Shown: positions 32,701 to 43,459 of the stretch, in pieces
Layout of the letters: every line of letters begins with the position of its first letter
How positions within the stretch are numbered: the stretch's first letter is position 1
Assembly: GCA_037367405.1 (NCBI GenBank)
Contig: JAZKJV010003358.1
Location: forward strand, 267,689 to 331,688
Direction of reading: 5' to 3'
DNA length: 64,000 nt
From: Ottelia alismoides
Lineage: Eukaryota > Streptophyta > Magnoliopsida > Alismatales > Hydrocharitaceae
The notes under the pieces: model-generated
The model's input: only the letters and a program-made list of their open reading frames with translations
What the model was told of the DNA's origin: nothing
Database searches by the model: none
Position numbers and translations under genes: made by a program

Positions 32701-33783
32701 ATTTTGAATTTTCAAAATTTAGAGGGTTTCTTTGCATGCTGGAGTTCCAAATTGGGGAGTAATGGTTGTTGTCCAGGAATTCCAGCAACAATAACTTGCT
32801 GCTCCTGCTGCAGTGCAAGAGTAGATGAAGTTCATGAACTTGGTGGACAAGAGCTCCGGCATGAAGAGGGCCTTCCAGCACTTTAATTGCTTTTGCTGGA
32901 GCAAAGGTAGTAGCTGAAGAGAGGGCTGCAACAAGACTCCAAAAATAGTAGAACAATCTTTAAAATTTTGTGGAAGAAGGCTGGAAATTCTCACTTGTTG
33001 GAGGAAGATAAAAGAAATGAGAGTCTGGAATTAGAGAACGAGCTCATACGACTGGAATAGCTGGGGAAATGGGGTCTCGTTGGAATAGAATATATAGGGA
33101 AAGAGGAGAGAGATAGAAGGGGAGAAGGTTCTTGGAACCGTCCCATTTTCTCTTTTTTTACAACACCTTTTGATATCACATAGTGACATCAGCATGTTGA
33201 TGTCATCATTATAATTACATTATATATATATTTTATTTTTTTTAAAACATAGATAGCATTTACATTGAAATAATGTTTTATTATATATATTTTTTCAATT
33301 TCTCTTATTTATTTGGAGTGTTTAAAGTTGACCGCATTCGCGTTTTGGTGTCATATTTCAATGTAAAATATCTCGATTTGATCATCTTTGAATGACGATC
33401 AATATGAGTATAATGTTTATATACTTTCGATCAGGTTTGGATCCCCAAACTTTTCGAGATACGGTTTTGGTGTAATGTTAAATTTCATGATTTTAAAATA
33501 TCAAATGACCTCCGATTGACAAACGATCGATTCCGTTGATCTTGTATCGCTGAATCGGATTTTATGACGTTCTCGGTTTGTTTCGTTGTTTCTGGATTTG
33601 CATCACGACTTTTCCACAACATGCATTACAATGTGACCAATTTTTGTTCAGTTGCAACCGAATGACTTTTGATTCATGATCAATTGATTGATTTAAGTTA
33701 TTTAAAGTTGTCTGATAACTTTATTAGATTAAAAGGACCCTAATTAGGTCGGATTCAGGTTTAATTGAAACCCGGATGTTACA
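29738..33783 (-). repeat. Gypsy 3' LTR, 4.05 kb
   Basis: In element orientation it starts TGTAACATCC at 33783 and ends GTGTCACA at 29738. It is collinear with the solo LTR at 3218-12330. The pre-LTR sequence includes the CGAGGACGAGACTC block that precedes the polypurine tract in Tekay elements; the tract itself is eroded. Frames at 32668-33179 and 31581-31886 fall in LTR sequence and are not genes. Confidence 0.88.
31091..31180. repeat. Three tandem 30-bp units in the gypsy LTR
   Basis: Units at 31091-31120, 31121-31150 and 31151-31180 start GCGCTCTAGAAATCGACC and differ at two positions. The same site in the solo LTR (near 4390-4420) has a single degenerate unit, so the expansion is specific to this copy. 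Confidence 0.95.
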
Positions 33784-33983
33784 AATATAAAAACATCAAA
33801 AGGAGTCTCGTCCTCGAGACTCAAATCAAGGTCACTATGTGTCTTGAGTTTAATCTGGACATAAAAACCTCAAAGGAATTTAAACTCATAAAAACCTCAA
33901 AGGAAAAACAAGCCATATTCGTTTAACATGTAAATAATTAAAAGCGATTGTTTTAATGATTATCTGAGAAAAGTTGTGGGTAT

Positions 33984-35160
33984 CATGCCCGTATATCAGC
34001 TTCGGTCTCCCACATCGCCTCTTCGATGCCGTGTTGGTGCCATAACACCTTGACCAATGGGATTTCCTTGCTGCAGAGGTTCTTTATAGCACTGTTTAGA
34101 ATCTGCACTAACCTTTTTTCATATGTCAAATCTGGCTCCACGTCTAAATTCTTGTAATTAATGACGTATCGAGGATCATTTACATACTTCCTCAAGTTGG
34201 ATATATGGATGACGTCGTGGATGCTTGAAAGATGTGGAGGAAGGGCTACTTGGTAGGCCACCTTCCCCACTCTAGCTAGAATCTCGAATGGACCAACATA
34301 TCGTGGCGTCAACTTGCCACAGACTCCAAATCTTTGTATTCCCTTCATCGGAGATATACAAAGAAACACCCAACCTCCCACCTGCAATTATAGGAATGTA
34401 TTCAAATTAAGTTAAAACTTATTAAGTTATATTGCAAAAGGAGTAAAAGAAAGGGATTGAACACCTGAAACTCCAAATCTCTCCTCCGACGATTCGCATA
34501 GCTTTTCTAGCGGCTTTGTGCCGTCAGAAGCTTTCGTCTCACAAGATCAACAGCTCTCACAGTCTCCTCCAAGAGATCTACGAAATAGAGATCATGATCA
34601 CCTATCTCACACCAACTAAGAGGTGTGAGGCATCTCAGCCGTATATGGCTTCGAATGGTGCCATGCTGATACTAGACTGATAGTTGTTGTTGACCAATCT
34701 GGATGGAGAGTAAGTTATGTTGACAGGTATGAAATGGGATAACTTGGTCAACCTGTCAATAACTACCTAAATAGAATCATGGCCACATGTTGTTTTTGAT
34801 AGACTTGTGATGAAATCCATATAGACTCTCCCATTTCCACTCGGGAATGGGGAGAGATTGCAGTAATATCGGTGGTATCCTGTGCTCGGCCTTGACTATC
34901 TGATAGGTCATGCATCTGCTAACATGTTGCGCTACATTGCGCTTCAGTCCATCCTACCAGCAATGTCGACGCAGATCACGATATATCTTGGTGCTACCAG
35001 GATGGGTGGGCAATCATGAACTGTAAGCATCATCTAGAATGTCTCTGCACAACTACTCATCATTGAGCATAACGACTTGACATGCCTTCCATAAAATGGA
35101 CTCTGTCACCACAAAATCATCAATCTCATCCTTGACAGTGCGCATGTATCTATCTAGAAT
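33984..35160 (-). pseudogene. pol: Gypsy integrase with chromodomain-like C-terminus
   Basis: Read downward: zinc-finger region near 35020-34890 (HPGSTKIYRDLRRHCW, then RCMTYQ, where the second Cys of CxxC is Tyr), a frameshifted core, then KSYANRRRRDLEFQ. The C-terminal frame 34387-33983 has SPMKGIQRFGVCGKLTPRYVGPFEIL and the chromodomain-like tail. An 83-bp GT...AG segment at 34382-34464 separates LEFQ from VGGWVFL. A TGA follows DIRA near 33983. Confidence 0.85.
34382..34464 (-). other. Intron-like segment in the integrase frame
   Basis: On the minus strand 83 bp run from GTGTTCAATCC to TATAATTGCAG, with CTTAAT as a possible branch site and an A/T-rich body. Removing it joins two pieces of conserved integrase without loss or gain of a residue (FQ then VGG). 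Its length is not a multiple of three, so unspliced RNA could not encode the protein. It may be a true intron or a chance insertion with fitting ends. Confidence 0.6.
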
Positions 35161-35600
35161 TCAAAGACCTGTCTTCTGGCTTTCGACGATATGATCCCAC
35201 AAACTGCTGAATCGTGGAGGCACGGTTGTGGATATGGATACACTTTCCTGAGGATGCCAATCAATCAAAGATGCGAGTATATCCCATGTATATAGCCAGG
35301 GTGGTAAGAGATCGTGCAGTCGTAATCCTTCAGTAACTCTAGCCACCTACACTGTCTCATATTCAGCTCCTTCTCATTAAATATGTACTTCAGGCTTTTG
35401 TGATCAATGAATATATCAAAATTCACCCCATAAAGATAGTGACATCAGATCTTTAAGGTGAAGACAACTGCCGCCAACTGCAAATCATGAGTGGGATAGT
35501 TCCGCATATGCAGTCTCAACTGACGTAATGCGTAAGCTATCACGTGGCCTCACTGCATCAATACAACTCTTAGAACTTCTCCAGATGCATCTGCGTAAAC
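35161..35600 (-). pseudogene. pol: Gypsy RNase H remnant
   Basis: Minus-strand translation gives ADASGEVLR near 35590, [17 protein letters not shown] near 35490-35530, then [11 protein letters not shown] near 35400 and a decayed tail. The catalytic Glu of the HDLELAAV motif is Gln here. The hAT MITE at 35615 splits this domain from RT just before ADASG. Confidence 0.8.
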
Positions 35601-35606
35601 TGCATA

Positions 35607-36589
35607 GTCCTGAGCACTGTTATAAAAGTCGGCCGACTAGGCCGACTAGTCGGTCCGACTAGTCTAGTCGGGGGGGGGGGGTACCCGACTCGACTAGGCC
35701 AAATCGGCCAATAGTCGGTCAGACCCGATTAATCGCCCGATTAGTCGGCCTAGTCGGCCGACTAGTCGGCCGACTTTTGCATAGAGATTTCTCGGCTGAC
35801 TTTTGCATAGGGATTTCGGATATATGTTTCGACGCAAACCGTAAACTCGATTACCCGTTTAGAATTAGATGAGATTTAGGGCTTGTTGTTAGACAATAAG
35901 ATGAGATACTTAAGGTTACATGCTAATAAGTATAACTCACAAATAAATTAAAAATATAAAAACAAAAAACACTTAAAATGTTAAATAAAAAATATAAGAA
36001 AATTCCGTATACTTATGTACTTTAAATTATAGTTTTTCATCTCGATATAAGATATCAACTAATTAATATACTATCCTGGATAATTTTACTTAAAACTTTG
36101 TGATTTAATTTCATGTTGGTTAACTTATATAAGATTAGAATTGTGTTTATTACGCCTAAATGTTCGTTAACTTAGATACTTCTTGTTGATTTGCATGATA
36201 GTTAGGTAACTTAGGTTATTTCCCTTTTGTGGTTGTTGATTAGCTTTGTATTAATTTATTTCTAATTTCAACTCGTGCTATGTACCAAACATTTTATTCT
36301 TAACATTTTGTCCGTGCTATGAACTAAATATTTTGTTCTTAACTTGCTTCATTTTTTCTTCTGTTGCTATAATTTTTTAAGCTCTCAAAATATTAAAACC
36401 GCTAAATATATGAATATAAATGAGAGTATATGTTATAAAACTTGATTTATATATTTAAAATAATTAAAAAATTCAAAACCGACTAATGCCCGACTAAATC
36501 CGATTACTCTCCCGACTGCCGATTAATCCTTAGTCAGTGACCCTGCCGACCGAGTACTGACTGCCGACTTCTGCAACCTTGGTCCTGAG
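35607..36589. mobile_element. hAT-type MITE, 967 bp, in gypsy RNase H
   Basis: The element spans 35615-36581 and is flanked by a perfect 8-bp duplication GTCCTGAG (35607-35614 and 36582-36589). Its ends are imperfect inverted repeats: CACTGTTATAAAAGTCGGC against CAAGGTTGCAGAAGTCGGC. Both subterminal regions are dense in GTCGG/CCGAC blocks with palindromic CCGACTAGTCGG. A 12-G run is at 35670-35681. The middle is A/T-rich and has no coding capacity. The 8-bp duplication and end structure place it in the hAT superfamily. Confidence 0.88.
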
Positions 36590-37544
36590 TACACGAAGGA
36601 AGAGCAAAAATAGGCGTTGTAGTCAATCTCTCCTTCATTGTCATGAAAGCTTGCTCGCATTAATCATCCCAAATGAATGAAACTCCCTTCTTCGTTAATC
36701 GTATTAGAGGGTGAACAATGCGTGAAAATCCACTAACGAAGTGTCTGTAATAACTTGGTGGCCCTAGGAAGCTCCGAATCTGAGTGACTGTCTTGAGCTT
36801 CTTTTAAGACATAACTGCCTCAATCTTTGCAGGATCAACTGTGATGCCTGCTCCAGAAAGGACATGCCCCAAAATGAGACTTGGGATAACCAGAACTCGC
36901 AGTTGCTTAGCTTGCATATAGCTTGTGCTCTCGCAATGTGTCAAAAATAGTCCTTAGATCATTCACATGTTCCCATTCATTCCGAGAATATGTAAGCACA
37001 TTATCAATAAATACCGCCATAAACTTGTCTAAATATGGATAGAAGATCTGGTTCATCATATCCATGAATGGTGCAGGTGCATTGGTGAGTTAAACGACAT
37101 CACCACAAACTCGTAGTGTCCATAGCGAGTCCTGAAAGCTGTCTTCGGAATATCAGACTCTTTGATCCTCAGCTGGTGATAGCCTGATTGAAGATCGATC
37201 TTCGAGAACACTGAAGATCCCTAGAGTTGGTCGAATAAATCGTTGATTCACGGCAAAGGATAACAGTTCTTCACCGTTCTCTTGTTCTGTTGCCGATAGT
37301 CGATGCATAATCTCATGGATCCGTCCTTCTTCTTGACAAATAGAATCGGAGCACCCCAAGGTGAAGTGCTCGGTATCACGAGTCCTAAATCAAGCAATTC
37401 CTGCAACTGCACTTTCAACTCTTTCAACTCAGGTGGTGCCATGCGGTAAGGAGCCATCGAGATCGGTTGTGTATCTGGTAGTAATGTGATCTCGAACTCG
37501 ATCTCTCTTTGTAGGTAATTTTGGTAGCTCATCAAGAAATACAT
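36590..37544 (-). pseudogene. pol: Gypsy reverse transcriptase remnant
   Basis: The frame 37544-37248 starts before the conserved [16 protein letters not shown] and contains [22 protein letters not shown]. It stops (TAG) just after CYPLP. Further pieces include [13 protein letters not shown] near 37190. The catalytic FIDD reads FIDN at 37000-37011 ([10 protein letters not shown]), replacing the second aspartate. Several stops intervene. The 3' part runs to the MITE. Confidence 0.85.
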
Positions 37545-37881
37545 CTGGATAGTCTGATACTACTCAGATGTCCTGTGCCATCGGCTCATAATTAGATACC
37601 TCTCGAACAAATGCTAGATAGGAATCAAACCCGATCAACAAGTCTTTTAGCTCTCAATACTGAAATGCACTCCATTTTGGAGTCATGTATTGTGCCCTCA
37701 AAAGTGAACTCAGGTAAATTTGGAATCCTGAAGACAACCGTCTTCCTAAAACAATCAACAAGTGCATGATGAGCTGATAACCAATCCATGCCTAAAATCA
37801 AGTCAAACTCATCTAGCTGTAATAGCAGACATTATGTGATCATCTCGTGACCGCCAATCAGTACTGGCAAGTTCCTGACTA

Positions 37882-38430
37882 TCAGTGAATGGCGAACAAC
37901 TGACCACCTGACCCACGGATGTGATATGGAGAAGATAAAGTCTCTGCAACTCTACCTAAAGAAGTTTGTAGCCTCGAAGCAAGGAAGGAATGTGTCCCTC
38001 CATAACCAAACAAAACATGGAAAGGTCGTTTCAAGACCGAGAACATACCTTCATCACAGTAGCTGCTGGACGAGCCTGTTCCTCGATCACTGCATCTAGT
38101 TGACCCTGTTTGGATGGTATGGTATTGGAACATGTCACACTCTGTGTCTGTCTCTGCTGCTGCTTCCTGAAGTTGGAGTTCCTGCCACGGGAACTCTCGG
38201 TAGGCTCACCTGTGGCTATGACGACTGTGGCTGTGGGCGAGGCTCACCAGATCTCTGGGGATACTGATGCTGGCAATGTCCCCATTCATGATACAAGTAA
38301 CATCGGACTGGTCGGGTAGATGGAGTGGTCGTGTCTGTGCTTTGAGTCGGTCCTGCTGGGAGTCTGTCTGCTCGTTGTGACTCAGATGGTCGAGCGGAAT
38401 CTGTACCACGCCCAGCTAGTGCTCCTCCTA
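37882..38430 (-). pseudogene. pol: Gypsy protease and zinc knuckle remnant
   Basis: The aspartic protease motif, VLFDSGATHSF in relatives, reads VLFGYGGTHSF at about 38020-37985, so the catalytic Asp is lost. Upstream, near 38300-38260, a segment reading CYLYHEWGHCQHQYPQ in one frame is a decayed CCHC knuckle with two cysteines gone. Confidence 0.75.
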
Positions 38431-38579
38431 AAGTAGTCGATGGAGATGGGCGAGCACCGCTTGAAAATGTTGAACTTGTAGGACGGAATTGTCTGGCTGA
38501 CCTCTGCTGCTGGAATGGTCAACGTATCGGCTTAAATGATCGCTGTGGTCTAGGCACCGCTCCAGACGAGCTCCCAAAT

Positions 38580-39470
38580 CGTTTCTCTCAGATATCTTCA
38601 AACTTCTCCGCTGCATCAGTAGCCTCGGAGATAGAAGTGATAGGCAATCCAGCCAACTTCTCCTGCACCTCTTCCTTCATGCCTCTGATGAACTTTTCCA
38701 GATTCTCCTCTGGAAATGCGGCAACTACTGGTGTGTGTGTCGAGACAACTAGGTGTATCGAATGAAGTAATCTCTGGCTGTCACCGTCCCTGACGAAGCT
38801 CTGCAAAGAAACGACGCTGTGGCTCCTTTCACTTTGCAGAAAAGAAGTGGGACCTGAACCTCGTCTCAAAGTCATCCCACGTAGGCTCGCGGACCAACTC
38901 TGAAACTACTGCGTCCCACCATCTCTCAACGAAATCTGTCAGTGAATACTCCATGAAAGATAACCACGTGTCTCTAGCACGTGAATCATCCTCAGCACCT
39001 TCATGACCTCTTGGGCTACTGCTCAGCAAAATCTGACGTCCCTGTGCCCTCGAACATGGGCACATTGGCCGTTGGTAAGAAGTGAAAACTGACTGGTGCC
39101 TGTGGATAGCTGAGTACTCATCTGCATCATCGTCTACAAAGTCTACAGGGTTCTACTCCCTATCATAGTCTCCATCACCTGCTCCATGCTCTGGTATCTC
39201 CTCATGCGGATCATCGAACTGAGGCTGTTGTACGTCAACTGACTAGTGCTGGTCTTGTCTCGTTCCATCCTGAGATGGATGATAGATGTAAGCTGACAAC
39301 TCCTCGAACCTCATCTCCATATCTGTCTGTCGATCCACAATTTCAGTCTACTGAGCTAGTATCTGATCTTATTGACCTCGTATAATAGCCTGCTGCTGCT
39401 GGAGATTGGTGAGAGCGATCATAATGCGCTCCAAACGATCAGTCATATCCCGTGCAGCTCTGGACGCCAT
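38580..39470 (-). pseudogene. gag: Gypsy gag remnant
   Basis: ATG at 39470 starts MASRAARDMTDRLERI. The retrotransposon capsid domain is at about 38990-38830 (WLSFMEYSL, RWWDAVVSELVREPTWDDFETRFRSHFF). It is followed by a stop, and the frame then shifts. Stops upstream, near 39360 and 39240, also break the N-terminal half. Confidence 0.82.
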
Positions 39471-39540
39471 GACTCTACATGAGAACCGTTATTAGTCATA
39501 AAATTTATTGTTCGCAGATACTATGATCAATGATAGGAAA

Positions 39541-39690
39541 GGCGGCCCAGGCGGCCGCATATGTAGCCGCATATGCGTACTCGGGCAACCAAATGCCCCG
39601 AGTATTTGATATGCAAACATAAGGCGGTCAAAGCGCAGATGCGGACCGATTATGCTGCATATACGGCCGCATATGCGGCCGAATTTGTAA
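39541..39690. repeat. hAT subterminal palindromic repeats
   Basis: GCCGCATATG-type motifs occur around 39553-39563, 39566-39577 and 39654-39680, with a hairpin TACTCGGG...CCCCGAGTA at 39578-39605. Dense short repeats near the ends are typical transposase-binding regions of hAT elements. Confidence 0.6.
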
Positions 39691-40801
39691 TAAACCCCCA
39701 CCCTAAAAATTCATGAATTTATTTCTTTGAAAATCGTAAACCTCTCTTTTCTTTTCTCCTTCCCAGCCCTAGCGAAGGACCCTCTCGCAAGAAACACATC
39801 TCCCTCCTTCCCAACCCTAACAAAGGAAACTTCTCCTCCACCCTCCGTCGAGTTGGCTCCTCCGCCATTGCTAAGGCGACGCTGGTTGTTTCTCTGCCCT
39901 CGCACCACGATGCAGTATGCTCTTCACCAATTTCTCTCAGCGATGCAGGCTGCTTCGCTTCCTTAGGAGACATCTGCCGCTCCGACGCGTGCTGGTGCTT
40001 CTCTGCAAAACTCCGACTCCGCCGGCGCGACACAAGTAACCACCTTTACTAATGTTAAATGCCAGCTAAACGGGGTTTCCCTTATTTTCAAAGATCCCTT
40101 TTGGATCTTACTCGGTGAAAATTTATTGTACAATTGCTGTAAGTTTGTAAAATGTTGTAATGAGTGTTTGAGTTCCTAAAGGTATATTTTTTGAGTGATT
40201 CTTCTGATTTTATATAAGTGATTTTAGACGTTGAGCATCATTGATGTTAGACTATTTTGGTGAATTTGCATGTATTGATTGTTTCATATACTTTGGTTCC
40301 AGCCGGACTGAAGAAGTTCAAGAGAAACCTTGAATATCACGAGTAAAAGAGAAACTTATAACAAAATAGAAAGTGTTCCAAGATTGTTCCCGTTAAGTTT
40401 TGTTATCTTTCCTTTTTTTATTTGTTCTCATTTCTTTGCACCCTCTTTGATCGTTGGGATTCCTCTCTATGTTGCATACTCCATATCTTAATCAATGTCA
40501 TTGTTTTAAGAGCTATGACACCTGACATGTATCTCGAGCTAAAGATTATCGGTCTTGGTCAGCTACAGGTTTAAGCATCCCGTTTCGACAAATTTCATGT
40601 GATTGTATGAAATCAACTTTCAATGTAATTGGTTTGTGATTGTTTGGTTCTTGTTGTATTATCACTAGTTTTATCCAGATTAAACTCGCAAGCTCCTTAT
40701 GCTGATTGTATGACGGCTCCCTATACTTGTGGTTATACTTAAGTCTTCATTTGATATACAATTTTAGTTTATTAACTATTTTGACATGAATTTAGGTCAT
40801 C

Positions 40802-41990
40802 ATGGATTCAGAACCAACACATATTGTGAAACATATGTTTTTTACTCTACCCGGATCTACCGATCCAGGATGGAAATATGCTTATCTTATGGAGAAGATG
40901 GATCCAAATTCCGTAACTTGTCGCTTGTGTGGCAAGGTCTTAAAAGGAGGAATTATCCAAATGAAACAACACCTTGGTTACATCAAAGGGAATTGCAAAT
41001 CATGTCCTAAGGCGGATTCTGAAGTGCAGAAGGAGAAACATGATTACGTTGAGGGAATTATGAAGAAGAAGAATGAGAAAGCTATCACCTTGAAAGAAAT
41101 GAGAGAGGAGGTGGTTATTAGAGCGACAAGATCTTCCACAACATCATGTGAAGGAACATATCCTGGGAAAAGACCACGACCATCTGACGATGAAATTGAG
41201 ACACTTGGCACAATGCGTCAATCCGTTATCAAGGAAACACTAGCCAAGGAGGAACGTGCGTGTGCCAACAAATAGATAGCCAAATTCTTCTATGAATGTG
41301 ATATCCCTTTCAACGTGGTGACTAAGAACTCTTTCATACGCATGTGCGAAGCAATTGGCCATTACGGAAGCAGCTACGAGCCTCCATCTTATTATGAAAT
41401 TGCAGAGCCTTTGTTAAAGGATGAAGTGGAAGAAACAAAAGAATTTTTTAAAGGGCACAAGGATGCATGGAAGAAAAGTGGATGTTCCATCATGACAATG
41501 CATGGACCGACATGGGGGGAAGAAGCATAATGAACTTATGCGTTAACTGTAGTTTGGGCACACGTTTTTTGAAGTAAGTTGATGCTTTAGCTGATGCACA
41601 TACTGCTAAATATATATCGTCGTTGGTGGAGGATTGCATCAAGGAAGTTGGAGTAGACAATGTTCTGCAAATTGTGACTGACAATGCCTCTGCTAATATG
41701 GCAGTTGGGAGGATCATCAAGACCAAATATCCAAACATATTTTGGTCATCTTGTGCTGCTCACTGTATAGATCTCATGCTTGAAGAATTTGGCAAGGAGG
41801 AGAAGGTTAAAATTGCATAGCAAAGGCCAGAACACTGACTATTTTCATCTACAACCATGCCAAAATGCTCAGCTTATGTACCCATAAAGGTGAGATAGTC
41901 AGACCGATTTGCCACTTGTTTTCTTACGCTACAATGTATCTTTGGAAAAGAAAGAGAATTTGAGATTGATGTTTTCAACTTTAAGCTTTC
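40802..41990 (+). pseudogene. hAT transposase 1 (BED finger and DUF659 part)
   Basis: ATG 40802 follows a likely acceptor TTTAG. Residues near 35-65 form a BED-type zinc finger (CRLCGKVLKGGIIQMKQHLG). An in-frame TAG lies at 41273-41275, then the same frame continues to 41530 (KFFYECDIPFNVVTK). A frame change in the G run near 41516 leads to VDNVLQIVTDNASANMAVG and FWSSCAAHCIDLMLEEFGK (41640-41800), the DUF659/hAT core. A decayed FIYNHAKMLSL follows. The C-terminal dimerisation domain is not seen. Confidence 0.85.
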
Positions 41991-41998
41991 CTTCATAT

Positions 41999-42696
41999 GG
42001 GGGGGGGGTTCTGCTGTTAGGATTGCGAATCCAGGGAGCACATCCTGGAGCCCCTCCTCGAGCCCATCACCATTGTTCCTGAGAGGAATTCTGGTGGTGT
42101 TGAAGAATCATGCGTGCAGAGATTAGGTGGTGAGGGAAGGAAATGTAGTGCGTGGGGTTCTTCGCACAAGATGTTGTATGGTACTCTGCTTGGAGCTTGG
42201 GGTAGGGTTCAAGATCTGGAGTAGAAGAAGTTAGCGTGGAATCTACAAAACTAGAGAAGAACCCACTGATCCGGAGAATCGTAGTAGGGTTCCATACGCC
42301 CTAACTTCAAACGAACAAAATTTAAACTCCACTGAATATACGTATGAATAAAAAAATCGAATCTCCAAGATGAACCCAAAATCGAACTGCTCTGATACCA
42401 TGTTGAAATAAATAAACACGGAGGTGAATTGATAATCAAAGACAAAATCAAACATTAATATCTTGTTTTACATGGAATCCTACTCCATGAGGGAGCGAGA
42501 TTAACGTATGGGAGAAGGCCACAAAGGATCGTATATTCTGTAATGAATCTCTTAATGAGTACGGGGGATGCGAGGCTCCTTATATAGCCCCACAGACAGA
42601 TTGAGGTTCCATTGATGGTAGATGTGGGACTACACATGAGTAGCTGAAATTGGATCTTGAAGAGATCCAATTACCCCTTTATTAGATACTCCAACA
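41999..42696 (-). mobile_element. Orphan copia 5' LTR with leader
   Basis: On the minus strand the LTR covers 42696-42401 (296 bp, TGTTGGAG to TTTCAACA) with a TATATAAGG box near 42583. The primer site TGGTATCAGAGC follows at 42400-42389. About 380 bp of leader follow without a readable gag and end at a G10 run (41999-42008). No 3' LTR or pol is present. The 296-bp LTR does not match copia-1 to copia-6. Confidence 0.8.
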
Positions 42697-43459
42697 TCAA
42701 CCTTTATAGTGCAGAGATCTTTGTTGTAATATTAAAACCTTTGTCATGGGTGTAAAAAATACTTTGTAGATTTTGTTTAAAACAATGAACTAAGCTTACA
42801 TTATTAGTAAAGGTTTCATAGGTACACTTTTTTCTTACCAATAATTAAACCCTTATGGTTGTCACATTTGTTGTACTATATTTCACGTGCTTCAATTCAA
42901 GAAAGATATCTCCAGTCATATTCTTGGACCATCCATTATTAATAATTTATTTTCCTTATTTTAGTAGTTGCCCTATGGTTAGTTCATGGTTAACAATGTT
43001 CAAGAGCTCCTTATGGTTGAATTGAATAGGCAAGAGTTCGATGGAGGATTAAACCTAGTGCCTCCTTGTCCAAGATCGGGCTATTGATTTCAAGTCTTAT
43101 GTAGTCATAGGTCATGTATTATAGAATGTAAGATAGTTCTTTCATAGTATATGAAGAATGAAATCCCCTCTTTTCGAACAAAACATGAAAGTTCAAATCT
43201 ATTTACGAGAAAGCGGAAATTGACAAGGACGATTGTCGTTTGGCGGGAGGCGTTACAGAATTCGACAAATAGATACTTGACGGTTCAAAGATGCGAAGAA
43301 TGTGCCTGCATGGGTTGAGTACCTCACGTGCTTATGCGGCAACTACAAGTAAGTGCAGCATGTTTGCAAGTGTTGAGCCCCTAATATATAATCACTGGTC
43401 AGATGTGCAGCTGAAGCGACTGCATATACAACTGCATATACACATGCATCTCGCCTTCC
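42697..43459. other. Noncoding A/T-rich stretch, probable 3' part of hAT 1
   Basis: No reading frame of note. It ends in CATATA-rich sequence near 43430 that resembles the hAT 1 5' end. Confidence 0.35.

Larger units (their letters stand above)
29738..39530 (-). mobile_element. Ty3/gypsy chromovirus, Tekay/Del type, 5' LTR missing
   Basis: On the minus strand: gag from 39470, protease, RT, RNase H, integrase with a chromodomain-like C-terminus (to 33983), then a 3' LTR at 33783-29738. The 5' UTR breaks off near 39530, where hAT sequence begins, and no primer site or 5' LTR is seen. The chromodomain-like tail (LVKVLWHQHGIEEAMWE) and the TGTAACATCC LTR start point to the Tekay/Del lineage, whose LTRs can be several kb. 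The element carries a MITE and an intron-like segment. Confidence 0.88.
39536..43459 (+). mobile_element. hAT transposon 1, decayed, split by a copia fragment
   Basis: The 5' end carries a possible terminal repeat GGAAAGGCGG (39536) and several GCCGCATATG subterminal copies. The transposase lies at 40802-41990. A copia LTR fragment interrupts at 41999-42696. The 3' part is A/T-rich and may end at CGCCTTCC (43459), an imperfect complement of the 5' terminus. No 8-bp duplication was found, so both borders are tentative. The left border truncates the gypsy element. Confidence 0.6.

Noticed and set aside
39711..40033. Minus-strand frames rich in Arg and Glu
   Set aside because: They are antisense to the C/T-rich leader of hAT 1.
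39536..43459. An 8-bp target duplication for hAT 1
   Set aside because: CAATGATA on the left does not match GAAGCACA on the right; borders are left tentative.
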